Shown piece after piece: positions 53,548-62,067 of a stretch of 64,000 bases of DNA. Source of the DNA: Aureimonas jatrophae. GTDB lineage: Bacteria; Pseudomonadota; Alphaproteobacteria; Rhizobiales; Rhizobiaceae. The notes under the pieces are model-generated. The model was given only the letters and a program-made list of their open reading frames with translations. It had not been told where the DNA came from and made no database searches. The stretch lies in contig NZ_FNIT01000005.1 of NCBI RefSeq assembly GCF_900104035.1, positions 62,001 through 126,000 of the forward strand. The letters are read 5' to 3'. A program made the position numbers and the translations under genes. Numbering within the stretch: the first letter of the stretch is position 1; the number at the start of each line of letters is the position of its first letter.

Positions 53548-54537
53548 TCATGGGTCGGGAACCAGCACGATCTTGCCGATATGATCGTCGTCCATGTGTC
53601 GGTGCGCTTCCGCGGCTTTGGAGAAGGGATAGACCGTGTCGATCAGCGGCTTCACGGTTCCGTTCGCCAGAAGCGGCCAGACCTCGCGCTCCAGTTCGGC
53701 GGCCAGTTGCGCCTTGAAGGCGACGTCCCGCGCGCGCAGCGTCGAGCCCGTCAGCGTCAGGCGCTTGGTCATCACCAGACCGAGGTCGATCTCGGCGCGC
53801 TGGCCTCGCAGATAGGCGATCTGCACGATGCGCCCGTCGGGTGCCGCGACCTGAAGGTTGCGCGCGGTGTAGTCGCCGCCCACCATGTCGAGCGTCAGGT
53901 CGACGCCGCCCCAACTGCGCAGCCGCCCCACGAAATCCTCGCGGCGGTAGTCGATCGCAAGCTCGGCTCCGAGCCGGAGCGCGGCCTCGACCTTTTCCGG
54001 GCCTCCCACGGTCGCGGCGACGCGGGCGCCGCGTGCATGGGCGAGCTGGATGGCCACGGTCCCGATGCCGGACGTTCCGCCATGCACCAGAAGGCGCTCG
54101 CCGCTTTGCAGCCCGCCGCGCTGGAAGACGTTGTGCCAGACCGTGAAGAAGGTTTCCGGGATCGCCGCGGCGTGAACCGAATCCAGATCGCCGGGGATCG
54201 GCAGGACGCTTCCCTCCGGCGCGATCGCGAAGCGCGCGTAGCCGCCGCCCGGCAGAAGGGCCATCACGCGATCGCCGGGCCGATACCGTCCGGAGCCCTC
54301 GCCCACGGCCTCGACGGTTCCGGCCACCTCGAGCCCCGGCCAGTCCGGCGCGCCCTTGGGAGGCGGATAATGACCGAGGCGCTGCAGGACGTCGGGTCGG
54401 TTGACGCCCGCCGCCTCGACCCGGATCAGGATCTCTCCGGTCCTGGGGCGAGGAATGGGCTCCCGGCGCAAGCGCAGCACCTCGGGGCCGCCGCCCGCAC
54501 CCTCGATGCCGACGACATCCATCTCCGATTCGTTCAT
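53548..54537 (-). CDS. NAD(P)H-quinone oxidoreductase (MDR superfamily, PIG3/QOR-type)
   Basis: A 329-residue zinc-free medium-chain reductase. Signatures are RVEAAGVNRPDVLQRLGHYPPPKGAPDWPGLEVAGTV at the N-terminus, GDRVMALLPGGGYARF, the NADPH-binding loop LLVHGGTSGIGTVAIQLAHARGARVAAT and DLTLDMVGGDYTARNL. It matches the PIG3-like quinone oxidoreductases that reduce quinones with one-electron chemistry. The start is ATG 54537. It runs away from the sRNA/rcdA region and is preceded by 353 bases without a protein gene. Confidence 0.9.
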   Translation of the reverse strand: MNESEMDVVGIEGAGGGPEVLRLRREPIPRPRTGEILIRVEAAGVNRPDVLQRLGHYPPPKGAPDWPGLEVAGTVEAVGEGSGRYRPGDRVMALLPGGGYARFAIAPEGSVLPIPGDLDSVHAAAIPETFFTVWHNVFQRGGLQSGERLLVHGGTSGIGTVAIQLAHARGARVAATVGGPEKVEAALRLGAELAIDYRREDFVGRLRSWGGVDLTLDMVGGDYTARNLQVAAPDGRIVQIAYLRGQRAEIDLGLVMTKRLTLTGSTLRARDVAFKAQLAAELEREVWPLLANGTVKPLIDTVYPFSKAAEAHRHMDDDHIGKIVLVPDP

Positions 54538-54653
54538 CGCGCCATTCCTCCTGCCGTGGCCTCGTCCAGGCCGGAGGGGAAAAGAGGGCGCAGAATGGGT
54601 GTGTTAACCCCTTCTTCACCATTCCGCGCGAAACTTCGCGTAGTCCAGATTTT

Positions 54654-54731
54654 GGTTTGGATGGCGATCCCTTCGGGTTGTCGAAGCCTCCCTGTTGAAC
54701 TTGAAGAGCCGCTCCGTGCGGCTCTCTTTTT
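54654..54731 (+). ncRNA. Candidate MmgR/suhB-family (alpha-r8) small RNA
   Basis: In a 353-base gap with no ORF I can support, about 78 bases read: a weak first stem around GATCCCTTCGGGTTGTC (54666-54682), a single-stranded pyrimidine-rich centre GCCTCCCTGTTGAACTTGA (54686-54704), and an 8-bp terminator hairpin followed by CTTTTT. The centre, with CCUCCCUGUU complementary to the ribosomal anti-SD partner sequence, the UUCGGGUU loop and the 3' hairpin match my memory of the rhizobial MmgR/suhB RNA, a trans-acting regulator of carbon storage. The 5' end is estimated from the family length of ~77 bases. The rest of the gap holds only unassigned sequence. Confidence 0.6.
54705..54731 (+). terminator. 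Intrinsic terminator of the small RNA
   Basis: AGAGCCGC (54705-54712), loop TCCGT, GCGGCTCT (54718-54725) form a perfect 8-bp stem followed by CTTTTT. No plus-strand protein gene precedes it (both flanking starts point away or lie downstream), so an RNA of its own must end here. Confidence 0.85.
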
Positions 54732-54890
54732 CCCGGGCCCGGGCCTTGCCCGAGCGCGTTAACCAAAGCCGGGCCGCGTGGCTTGCGCCGAGGGAACGAA
54801 GGGTAGAGGTTCGCGCGGACCGCAGCGTCGGAGACCGTGTCCGGTTTCCGCGTCGCGCAACGAATCCACGCCAGACCGGTTTAACGCCCC

Positions 54891-55409
54891 ATGACAGTCC
54901 AGATCGAGCATAGCGAGGGAACGCGGACGGTGCGCCTGGCCGAACGGCTGGCCTTTTCCGCCTCCTTCCAGCCGATCTTCGACGAAGGCATGACGCTTGT
55001 CGACGAGACGGCGGCGTATCTCGACGGGGACGGCCGTCGTGCGGCCCGCACGATCTCGAAGGGCGCCTCGACGCTCTACGCCGCCGAATCGATGCGCCTG
55101 ACGACGCGCCTGATGCAGATCGCCTCCTGGCTTCTTCTCCAGCGCGCCGCCAACCAGGGTGACATGTCGCGCGCCCAGGTCGAGGCCGAAAAGGTCAAGG
55201 TCAAGCTGGACGGTGTCGGATCAGGGGTGGACTCGCCCTTCTACGGCGACCTACCGGACGACTTCCGCTCGCTCGTGGACCGCGCCATCATGCTGGAGCG
55301 CCGCATCGCGCTTCTGGACCGCGAGATCTACGGTCGTCCGGACGACGACGAGGTCGGCAACCCGGTGGCCGAGCAAATCGATCTCCTGCGCACCGCCTTT
55401 GGCCGCTAA
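54891..55409 (+). CDS. rcdA: RcdA-family protease adaptor (DUF1465)
   Basis: RcdA is the adaptor that, together with CpdR and PopA, delivers CtrA and related proteins to ClpXP at the cell pole. The 172-residue all-helical protein has the DUF1465 pattern: VRLAERLAFSASFQPIFDEGMTLVDETAAYLDGDGR, YAAESMRLTTRLMQIASWLLLQRAANQGDMS, then FRSLVDRAIMLERRIALLDREIYG. The ATG at 54891 starts about 160 bases after the small-RNA terminator. A strong terminator follows. It is separate from cpdR in the window (53 kb away). Confidence 0.87.
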   Translation: MTVQIEHSEGTRTVRLAERLAFSASFQPIFDEGMTLVDETAAYLDGDGRRAARTISKGASTLYAAESMRLTTRLMQIASWLLLQRAANQGDMSRAQVEAEKVKVKLDGVGSGVDSPFYGDLPDDFRSLVDRAIMLERRIALLDREIYGRPDDDEVGNPVAEQIDLLRTAFGR

Positions 55410-55450
55410 AACGCGAACCGCTCATCGCACGACTACAAGAGAAGCAACGG

Positions 55451-55476
55451 GGCCGGCGATCATCGCCGGCCTTTTT
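55451..55476 (+). terminator. Intrinsic terminator of rcdA
   Basis: GCCGGCGAT and ATCGCCGGC flank a single C (55452-55470), so the inner bases must open to make the loop. The hairpin is followed by CTTTTTCG. It lies 42 bases after the rcdA stop. Confidence 0.85.
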
Positions 55477-55519
55477 CGTCGTGGCGCCACGGTGCCCTCT
55501 TCTTTTCCGGCGACCCGAC

Positions 55520-55548
55520 ACGAAAAAGCCCGGCACGATGGCCGGGCT
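55520..55548 (-). terminator. Intrinsic terminator of rpmE
   Basis: Minus-strand hairpin with arms AGCCCGGC (55548-55541) and GCCGGGCT (55534-55527), loop of six bases, then TTTTCG. It lies about 30 bases after the rpmE stop. Confidence 0.88.
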
Positions 55549-55577
55549 TTCGCAGATCTGTCGAAGAGCGGCTCGGC

Positions 55578-55799
55578 TCAGATGCCGAGGCCCTCGTAGC
55601 GCTTCTTGAAGCGCGACACGCGGCCGCCGCGGTCCAGCATGTTCTGGTTGCCGCCGGTCCAGGCCGGATGCGAGTTCGGATCGATGTCGAGGTTCAGCTT
55701 GTCGCCGGCCGCACCGTAGGTCGAGCGGGTCTGGTACTCGGTGCCGTCGGTCATCACCACGGTGATGGTGTGGTAATCGGGGTGGATGTTGGCCTTCAC
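55578..55799 (-). CDS. rpmE: 50S ribosomal protein L31
   Basis: A 73-residue large-subunit ribosomal protein. It reads [20 protein letters not shown] and continues with [34 protein letters not shown], which is the L31 pattern. The Cys residues that bind zinc in many L31 proteins are absent, as is usual in alphaproteobacteria. The start is GTG 55799 with GAGAGGA eight bases upstream; the longer ATG reading from 55952 would run into the divergent ABC gene's start region. A terminator follows. Confidence 0.95.
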   Translation of the reverse strand: MKANIHPDYHTITVVMTDGTEYQTRSTYGAAGDKLNLDIDPNSHPAWTGGNQNMLDRGGRVSRFKKRYEGLGI

Positions 55800-55930
55800 G
55801 GGGCTGTCCTCTCTGGCTGGCTTTCGCGACCGACCATCCCGACCGGACACCTGCGGCCGAGCCGCGCGGCACCCCGCGATGTGATGAGAGGCGAGCGCGA
55901 TCGCTTTCAAAATCAGGGGCGAGCCTATAC

Positions 55931-57811
55931 ATGACCCCCCTAAGAGAGACAAGGCCCGCCCCGGCGGTGACGCGAAGCTTGCCCGAGATCCAGCCAGAAG
56001 CCATGCCGCCTGAAGACCCGGCCTCGCCCGCGCGCGGTCGGTCGCCGATGCGGCGGCTCTCGCCGCTCCGCCGTCTCTGGCCCTATGTCCTGCGCCAGCG
56101 CAAGCTCGTGGCCGGCGCCCTCGTCTTCCTGCTGCTCGCTTCCATCACCACGCTCAGCCTGCCGATCGCCGTGCGCCGGGTGGTCGACCACGGGTTCTCG
56201 GGGGGTGGCACCGCCTTCATCGATACGTATTTCGCGATGCTCGCGGTTCTGGCGGCTGTTCTCGCTCTGGCGAGCGCGGGCCGCTACTATTTCGTGATCA
56301 CGATCGGCGAGCGCGTGGTGGCCGACCTGCGCCGCGACGTCTTCGCCCATGTCCTGAAGCTGTCGCCCGGCTTCTACGATCGCAACCTGTCGGGCGAGAT
56401 CGTCTCGCGGCTGACCGCCGACACGACCCAGATCAAGTCGGCGGTCGGCGCGACGGCCTCGCTGGCGCTGCGCAACGCAATCCTGTTCGTCGGTGCGGTC
56501 GCCATGATGGCCTGGACCAGCCCGGGCCTGTCGGTGATCGTGATTGCCGCGATTCCCCTCATCATCGGACCGCTCGTCGCGTTTGGCCGCTCGGTGCGCG
56601 CCCGCTCGCGCGCCGCGCAGGATCGCCTGGCCGACGCCAGCGCCTATGCGGGCGAGGCGATCGCCGCCTCGCGCATCGTCCAGGCCTTCACCGCCGAGCC
56701 GATCGCGGCCGCCCGCTTCGGGCAGGCGGCGGACGAGGCCTTCGAGGCCGCCCGTCGTTCGGTCGTGGCGCGCGCCTTTCTGACAGCCTTTGCGATCTTC
56801 CTGATCACCTTTTCGATCGTCGCCGTCCTCTGGGTCGGCGCGGGCCGCGTCGTATCGGGCACAATGACGGCGGGAACGCTCGGCCAGTTCCTGTTCTACG
56901 CGGTCTTTGCCGCGTCCTCGCTCGGCCAGCTGTCGGAAGTCTGGAACGACCTGACGGCGGCGGCCGGGGCTGCGGAGCGGCTGAGCGAGCTTCTGGCCGA
57001 GGAACCCGAGATCCGCTCGCCTGCAGCACCGAGCCCCCTTCCCGCCCGCGCCCTCGGCTCGGTGCGCTTCGAGAACGTCTCGTTCCGCTACCCCACGGGC
57101 GGGGCCTCGGCCCCGACGCTGGAGTCCCTCAGCTTCGAGGTGCGTCCCGGCGAGACCGTGGCGCTGGTCGGACCGTCCGGCGCGGGCAAGTCCACCGTGT
57201 TCGCGCTGCTCGAGCGCTTCTACGATCCTACGACCGGCCGCATCCTCGTCGACGGCGTCGATATCCGGCAGGCGGACCTCCACGAGCTGCGCCGCCGCAT
57301 GGCGCTGGTGCCGCAGGAGGCGGTCGTCTTCGCGGGGACGGTTCGCGACAATATCGGCTTCGGCGTCGACGGCGCGGGGGCCGATGCGATCGAGCGGGCC
57401 GCCGAAACGGCGCATGCGGCAGGTTTCGTGCGCGCCATGCCGGAGGGTTTCGAGACGGCGATCGGCGAGCGCGGGGTGACGCTGTCGGGCGGGCAGCGCC
57501 AGCGGCTCGCCATCGCGCGGGCCGTTCTGCGCGACGCTCCCATCCTGCTTCTGGACGAGGCCACCTCGGCGCTCGACGCCGAGAGCGAGGTTCTGGTGCA
57601 GCGCGCGCTGGAGAGGTTGATGGAAGGGCGCACGACGCTCGTGATCGCCCACCGCCTTGCGACGATCCTCAAGGCCGACCGCATCCTCGTGCTCGATGGA
57701 GGACGGATCGTCGAGGAGGGCACGCACGAGACGCTGGTGGCGCGCGGCGGCCTCTACGCACGGCTTGCCGATCTTCAATTCAGCCAGGGTTTGCGTCCCG
57801 CCGCCGAATAG
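55931..57811 (+). CDS. ABC exporter, fused membrane and ATPase domains (MsbA-like)
   Basis: A 626-residue half-transporter that would act as a homodimer. Six hydrophobic helices span about residues 55-330 (starting [28 protein letters not shown]). The ATPase has Walker [24 protein letters not shown]-loop [15 protein letters not shown], signature [34 protein letters not shown] and H-loop [10 protein letters not shown]. The type is that of lipid or drug exporters (MsbA, and the alphaproteobacterial 'ABC transporter transmembrane domain' paralogues). Substrate unknown. The start is taken at 55931 after AGGGGCGA; ATG 56003 is a possible shorter start. It is divergent from rpmE. Confidence 0.89.
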   Translation: MTPLRETRPAPAVTRSLPEIQPEAMPPEDPASPARGRSPMRRLSPLRRLWPYVLRQRKLVAGALVFLLLASITTLSLPIAVRRVVDHGFSGGGTAFIDTYFAMLAVLAAVLALASAGRYYFVITIGERVVADLRRDVFAHVLKLSPGFYDRNLSGEIVSRLTADTTQIKSAVGATASLALRNAILFVGAVAMMAWTSPGLSVIVIAAIPLIIGPLVAFGRSVRARSRAAQDRLADASAYAGEAIAASRIVQAFTAEPIAAARFGQAADEAFEAARRSVVARAFLTAFAIFLITFSIVAVLWVGAGRVVSGTMTAGTLGQFLFYAVFAASSLGQLSEVWNDLTAAAGAAERLSELLAEEPEIRSPAAPSPLPARALGSVRFENVSFRYPTGGASAPTLESLSFEVRPGETVALVGPSGAGKSTVFALLERFYDPTTGRILVDGVDIRQADLHELRRRMALVPQEAVVFAGTVRDNIGFGVDGAGADAIERAAETAHAAGFVRAMPEGFETAIGERGVTLSGGQRQRLAIARAVLRDAPILLLDEATSALDAESEVLVQRALERLMEGRTTLVIAHRLATILKADRILVLDGGRIVEEGTHETLVARGGLYARLADLQFSQGLRPAAE

Positions 57812-57820
57812 CGACAGCCG

Positions 57821-58852
57821 CTAGCGCTCCGTCAGCTTCAGTTCGATGCGGCGGTTGCGCGCCCGGTCCTCGGGCGTGTCGCCCGCGACCAGCGGCTGGA
57901 ACTCGCCAAAGCCCGTCGCGGCGAGCCGGTTGGCCGGCACGCCGTTCTGGATCAGGAACCGCACCACGGCGGCCGCGCGCGCGGTGGACAGCTGCCAGTT
58001 GTCGGCGAAGCGCCCGCTCGACACCGGAACGTCGTCGGTATGGCCGTCGACCCGGATGATCCAGTTGATATCGGACGGGATCTCGCGGTTCAGCTGGATG
58101 ATCGCGGCGGCCAGCTGGCGCATCTCGTCCTGTCCTGCAGTCTGGAGCACGTCGGCCCCCGACGAGAACAGGACCTCGGACTGGAACACGAAGCGGTCGC
58201 CCACGATGCGGATGTTCTCGCGGTCCGCCAGGATCTCGCGCAGGCGTCCGAAGAAGTCCGAGCGGTAGCGTGCCAGTTCCTGGACACGCTGGGCCAGCGC
58301 CACGTTGAGCCGTCGCCCGAGGTCGGCGATCTGCGTTTGCGATTCGCGGTCGCGGGTTTCCGAAGCGCCGAGCGCGTCTTCCAGCGCGGCGATCTGCTGA
58401 CGCAGCGCGGAAAGCTGCTGGTTCAGAAGATCGATCTGCGCGCGCGCCTGGGCCGAAACGGCCTGCTCGTTCTGGACCTGCGCCTGCAGCTCGCCGACGC
58501 CCGGCCCTGTTCCAGGCGCGGTCGCCGCCCCCCGTCCCTCGTCGAGCGCCGCCTGCAGGCGCGAGCGCTCATTCTGCGTCGAAGCGAGCGAGGCTTGAAG
58601 CGCGGCGATCTGGTCCTGGAAGTCGGTGGCGTTGGCCCGCTCCAGCGCGAGCAGTTGGTTGAGCTCCGCGATCTGCGAGTTCAGCCGTTCGAGAACCGTG
58701 TCGCGGCCCGAAAGGTCGCGGCTGAGAAGGAACTGCGCGATCACGAAGACCGACAGAAGGAACATGATGGCGAGCAGCAGCGTCGAGAGCGCATCGACGA
58801 AGCCCGGCCAGTAGTCGATCTCGCGCCGCGCGCGACGGCGGGACAGGGCCAC
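57821..58852 (-). CDS. OmpA-type peptidoglycan-binding protein with membrane anchor and coiled coil (MotB-like)
   Basis: A 343-residue envelope protein. One transmembrane helix (DALSTLLLAIMFLLSVFVIAQF, residues ~20-42) is followed by a long coiled coil (~45-200, LNSQIAELNQLLALERANATDFQDQIAALQ and similar) and a C-terminal OmpA-like domain (~230-343) with WIIRVDGHTDDVPVSSGRFADNW and ARAAAVVRFLIQNGVPANRLAATGFGEFQP. The anchor-plus-OmpA layout is that of MotB/TolR-like stator partners. The start is GTG 58852, 5 bases after the MotA-like gene, giving the motif REIDYWPGFVDALS. Confidence 0.88.
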   Translation of the reverse strand: MALSRRRARREIDYWPGFVDALSTLLLAIMFLLSVFVIAQFLLSRDLSGRDTVLERLNSQIAELNQLLALERANATDFQDQIAALQASLASTQNERSRLQAALDEGRGAATAPGTGPGVGELQAQVQNEQAVSAQARAQIDLLNQQLSALRQQIAALEDALGASETRDRESQTQIADLGRRLNVALAQRVQELARYRSDFFGRLREILADRENIRIVGDRFVFQSEVLFSSGADVLQTAGQDEMRQLAAAIIQLNREIPSDINWIIRVDGHTDDVPVSSGRFADNWQLSTARAAAVVRFLIQNGVPANRLAATGFGEFQPLVAGDTPEDRARNRRIELKLTER

Positions 58853-58857
58853 CGACG

Positions 58858-59901
58858 CTACGTCCGCTCGGGTGCGGAGAGCGAGGCGTTCAGGCGGTCC
58901 ATGACGCGTCGCATCTCGCGCTGTTCGCCGGCCTGAGCCTCCACGAAGTCGCGCAGGAGCTGCTGCTCGGAGCGCATGTGCTGAACCAGTCCCTGGATGC
59001 TTTCGGCCAAGCTCGCCATCGCGGCCGAGGTCCGCGGGCTCGTGGTCTGCTCCAGCACCAGGCGGTTGATCCGATCCGCCAGGACGCGGAACTCTTCCGC
59101 GCCGTTCGGCACGCTGGAGGCCAGCGCGACCGCTCCGCCGCCGATCGGCGCCTCCGCCTCGGTCACCGAGGCGATCCAGTCTTCCAACTCGGTGTAGAAG
59201 CGGTTCTGCGCCCGGCCGACCTGAAGATCCAGGAAGCCGAGCACCATCGAGCCCGACAAGCCGAAGAGCGAGGACGAGAACGCCGTTCCCATGCCCGAGA
59301 GCGGCGCCGACAGGCCGTTCTTCACCGAGTTCAGCACCGTCGCGGCGTCGCCGGCTCCGGGGTCCAGCGACTGGATCGTCGAGGTGATCGAGCCGATCGT
59401 GGTGAGCAGGCCCCAGAACGTGCCGAGCAGGCCCAGGAAGACGAGCAGCCCGATCAGGTAGCGCGCGACGTCGCGGGTCTCGTCGAGACGGGTGGCGACG
59501 GAATCCAGAAGAGAGCGGGCGGTCGAGGTCGGCAGTTGCAGCCGTCCGCGCCGGTGGCCGACCTGCGCGGCCATGGGCGCCAGCAGAACCGGCGGCTTCA
59601 CGCGGTCGGCGGCCGGTCCGTCGCGGAAGGCGTTGACCCATCGCACCTCGCGCGCGAGGCGCAGGATCTGGCCGAGCGCCATGATGATGCCGACCGTCAT
59701 CACACCGACGATCAACCCGTTGAGGCCCGGATTGGTGTGAAAGGCGGCGATGACCTGCCGGCCGAGGATCATCGCGACGAAGCCCGCCAGCGCCAGGAAG
59801 ACCAGCATCGCCCAGAGATAGACGAGCGGACTCGACAGGCGTCCGGCCACCGGCTCGGGCACCGGACGGTGGGGTTCGGGCGACGGGTTCACCACCTGCA
59901 T
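58858..59901 (-). CDS. MotA/TolQ/ExbB-type proton channel membrane protein
   Basis: A 347-residue inner-membrane protein with two N-terminal hydrophobic helices (LVYLWAMLVFLALAGFVAMILGR and GLIVGVMTVGIIMALGQILRLA), then two more around residues 145-165 and 195-230 (LIGLLVFLGLLGTFWGLLTTIGSIT and FSSSLFGLSGSMVLGFLDL), the MotA/TolQ core. The region LGTFWGLLTTI is the channel motif. The C-terminal 100 residues are a soluble helical tail. With the next gene it forms a MotA/OmpA-like pair of unknown function, conserved near suhB in rhizobia. It is not linked to flagellar genes here. Confidence 0.85.
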   Translation of the reverse strand: MQVVNPSPEPHRPVPEPVAGRLSSPLVYLWAMLVFLALAGFVAMILGRQVIAAFHTNPGLNGLIVGVMTVGIIMALGQILRLAREVRWVNAFRDGPAADRVKPPVLLAPMAAQVGHRRGRLQLPTSTARSLLDSVATRLDETRDVARYLIGLLVFLGLLGTFWGLLTTIGSITSTIQSLDPGAGDAATVLNSVKNGLSAPLSGMGTAFSSSLFGLSGSMVLGFLDLQVGRAQNRFYTELEDWIASVTEAEAPIGGGAVALASSVPNGAEEFRVLADRINRLVLEQTTSPRTSAAMASLAESIQGLVQHMRSEQQLLRDFVEAQAGEQREMRRVMDRLNASLSAPERT

Positions 59902-60029
59902 CGGCGCATCATCCGCTGTGAGCGTAGAAGCCCGCGCGGGCGCACGGGCGGGAAAGACCCCGCGGTTTTAACCCGGCGCGCCGCTAACCACCAGCGTCTG
60001 TTGCGGAAAACGCGGTTCGGCCGGAGCCG

Positions 60030-60875
60030 TCAGGACGCCTCGGGCGCCGGCACCGCGGCCGGCTGGCGGCCGGCGCGGAAGGCGTTGTCGGCATGCTTCA
60101 GCTCGCCCAGCAGCGCGCGGTGGATCAGCTCGTTGCCGCAGGCGATGTCGCCCTGCAGGAACTCGAAGCGCGAGCCGTCGGTCGCGGTGGTGAAGCCGCC
60201 GGCCTCGCGAACGAGCAGCGAGCCGGCCGCCAGGTCCCAGGGCTGCAGCTCGCGCTCCCAGAAGCCGTCGAAGCGACCGGCCGCGGTGTAGGCGAGGTCG
60301 AGCGAAGCCGCGCCCATGCGACGGATGCCCGCCGTTTCGCCGGTGATGCGACGCATCTCGAACAGGAAGCGCGCTTGGTCGCCATGACCCATGAACGGCA
60401 TGCCGGTCGCCAGCACCGCCTCGTGCAGCTTGGTACGGGCCGCGACGCGGATGCGGCGGTCGTTGAGAAAGGCGCCGCCGCCCTTCTCCGCCGTGTACAA
60501 CTCGTCCTGCACCGGGTTGAACACGACGGCCGCCACGATCTGCCCGTCGCGCTCCAGCGCGATCGAGACCGCGAATACCGGAATGCCGTGGAGGAAATTG
60601 GTGGTGCCGTCGAGCGGATCGACGATCCAGCGGTGCTGCGGATCGCGTCCCTCCACCGCGCCGCGCTCCTCCATCAGGAAACCCCATTCGGGCCGGGCGC
60701 GAGCGAGTTCCTGGTAGACGATCTCCTCGGCCTTGCGGTCGGCATTGGATACGAAATCGGCTGGGCCCTTCATCGACACCTGGAGGTTCTGCACCTCGCC
60801 GAAGTCGCGCGTGAGGGAGCGGCCTGCCTTCGTGGCGGCCTGCGTCATGACGTTCATCAGCGCGGAACGGGCCAT
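60030..60875 (-). CDS. suhB: Inositol monophosphatase family protein (SuhB-like)
   Basis: A Mg-dependent phosphatase of the inositol monophosphatase superfamily, 281 residues. Metal-binding residues lie in FLMEERG (Glu69-70), HRWIVDPLDGTTNFLHG (Asp86, Asp89) and WDLAAGSLLVREAGG (Asp near 215). In bacteria these also act as archaease-like or transcription-antitermination factors (SuhB); activity on inositol phosphate is the family default. The start is ATG 60875. The Sel1-repeat gene is upstream (192 bases) and the MotA-like gene downstream (128 bases), so read-through is possible but not proven. Confidence 0.9.
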   Translation of the reverse strand: MARSALMNVMTQAATKAGRSLTRDFGEVQNLQVSMKGPADFVSNADRKAEEIVYQELARARPEWGFLMEERGAVEGRDPQHRWIVDPLDGTTNFLHGIPVFAVSIALERDGQIVAAVVFNPVQDELYTAEKGGGAFLNDRRIRVAARTKLHEAVLATGMPFMGHGDQARFLFEMRRITGETAGIRRMGAASLDLAYTAAGRFDGFWERELQPWDLAAGSLLVREAGGFTTATDGSRFEFLQGDIACGNELIHRALLGELKHADNAFRAGRQPAAVPAPEAS

Positions 60876-61067
60876 GGGATCTCGACTCTTTTGAAGATCG
60901 CGGGATGCCGGAGCGTCCCGAAGATAAAGGAAGCGGTTCGGGCTTCGATAGCAGACACACGGCCCGGCACGGGCGGCCGGACCGTCTCGCGCGAAGCCGA
61001 ACCGACGGATCAAAGGCGCGCAGAACCACAAAAGCGCGCCCGGTTCAAGGGAGAAGCGAAGGCTCGG

Positions 61068-62063
61068 TCAGCCGGCGGGCGTGCGGTTCGCTGCCTCGAG
61101 CGCGGTCTTCTGCTCGGCTTCGGGCAGCTGGCGGAAGAAGGCGTCGAGCGTCGCATCGGAGTTGGCGGCCCGCCGCGCTAAGACGGTCCAACGCGCGGCC
61201 TCGGCCCGATCGGCAGGTGCGCCGACGCCGTCCTTGTAGAGGTGGGCAACGCGGTTCACCGCGATCGGATTGCCGCGCTCGGCGGCCCCCTTCAGCCATC
61301 GAAAGCCCTCGGAAGGGTCCTTCTCGCCGCCTCGACCGTTGATGAGCCAGATGCCGAGCTCGATCTGCGCCGTATCGTGACCGGAGCGCGCGGCCTTCTC
61401 CAGCCACTGGCGCGCCTGCTGGTCGTCGCCGGCGGCCACGCCCCGGCCATAGGCGTAGAGCTGCGCCAACGCGTACTGCGCATCCGGCACGCCGGCCTCG
61501 GCCGCGCGCTGGAAGTAGCCGAGCGCATCCGCAAAGCCACCCGTCGGCGACGCCTGGATCAGCATCTGACCGTAGTTGAAGGCGGCCAAGGGGTTCCCGG
61601 CGTCGGCGGCGGCCTTCATCAGGTCGCGCGCCGAGGCGTCGTCGCGCGGCACGGCACGTCCCTCGATCAGGATCATCGCGTAGCGGAACTGCGCCTCGGG
61701 CACGCCCGCCTTGGCGGCGATCCCGTACCAGCGTGCGGCCTCCGCCTCGTCGCGTGGCACGCCGAGGCCACGCGCGTAGATCTCACCGAGCAGGGTCTGC
61801 GCCGATGCGTCGCCGAGATTGGCGAGCGGCTCGGCCATGCGCAGCGCGGACAGGTAGTACCCGCGCTGGAAGTGACCGTAGGCGGCCGCCGCCGAGTTCC
61901 CGCCTTCGTCGCCGGTCGTCGGCTGGGCGAGGCCGGACGGGGTCGGCAGGTTCGTCTCGGCGGGCGGAGCCGGTTCGGGCGGTGCGGGCGGCACGCCAAG
62001 GCCGGGCACCTGCGCGAATGCCGGCGACCACAGGAGAGCGAGAAGGACCAGCGCGCGGCGCAT
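61068..62063 (-). CDS. Secreted Sel1-repeat (TPR-like) protein
   Basis: A 331-residue exported protein with signal peptide (residues 1-18, RALVLLALLWSPAFAQ) and a proline-rich linker, followed by about seven Sel1-like repeats of ~36 residues (LGEIYARGLGVPRDEAEAARWYGIAAKAGVPEAQ is one whole repeat; another starts LAQLYAYGRGVAAGDD). Sel1 repeats mediate protein binding; a function in envelope homeostasis is possible. It ends RTPAG. The start is ATG 62063, four bases after the ThiE-like gene, so they are one transcription unit. Confidence 0.87.
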   Translation of the reverse strand: MRRALVLLALLWSPAFAQVPGLGVPPAPPEPAPPAETNLPTPSGLAQPTTGDEGGNSAAAAYGHFQRGYYLSALRMAEPLANLGDASAQTLLGEIYARGLGVPRDEAEAARWYGIAAKAGVPEAQFRYAMILIEGRAVPRDDASARDLMKAAADAGNPLAAFNYGQMLIQASPTGGFADALGYFQRAAEAGVPDAQYALAQLYAYGRGVAAGDDQQARQWLEKAARSGHDTAQIELGIWLINGRGGEKDPSEGFRWLKGAAERGNPIAVNRVAHLYKDGVGAPADRAEAARWTVLARRAANSDATLDAFFRQLPEAEQKTALEAANRTPAG

Positions 62064-62067
62064 CGGT

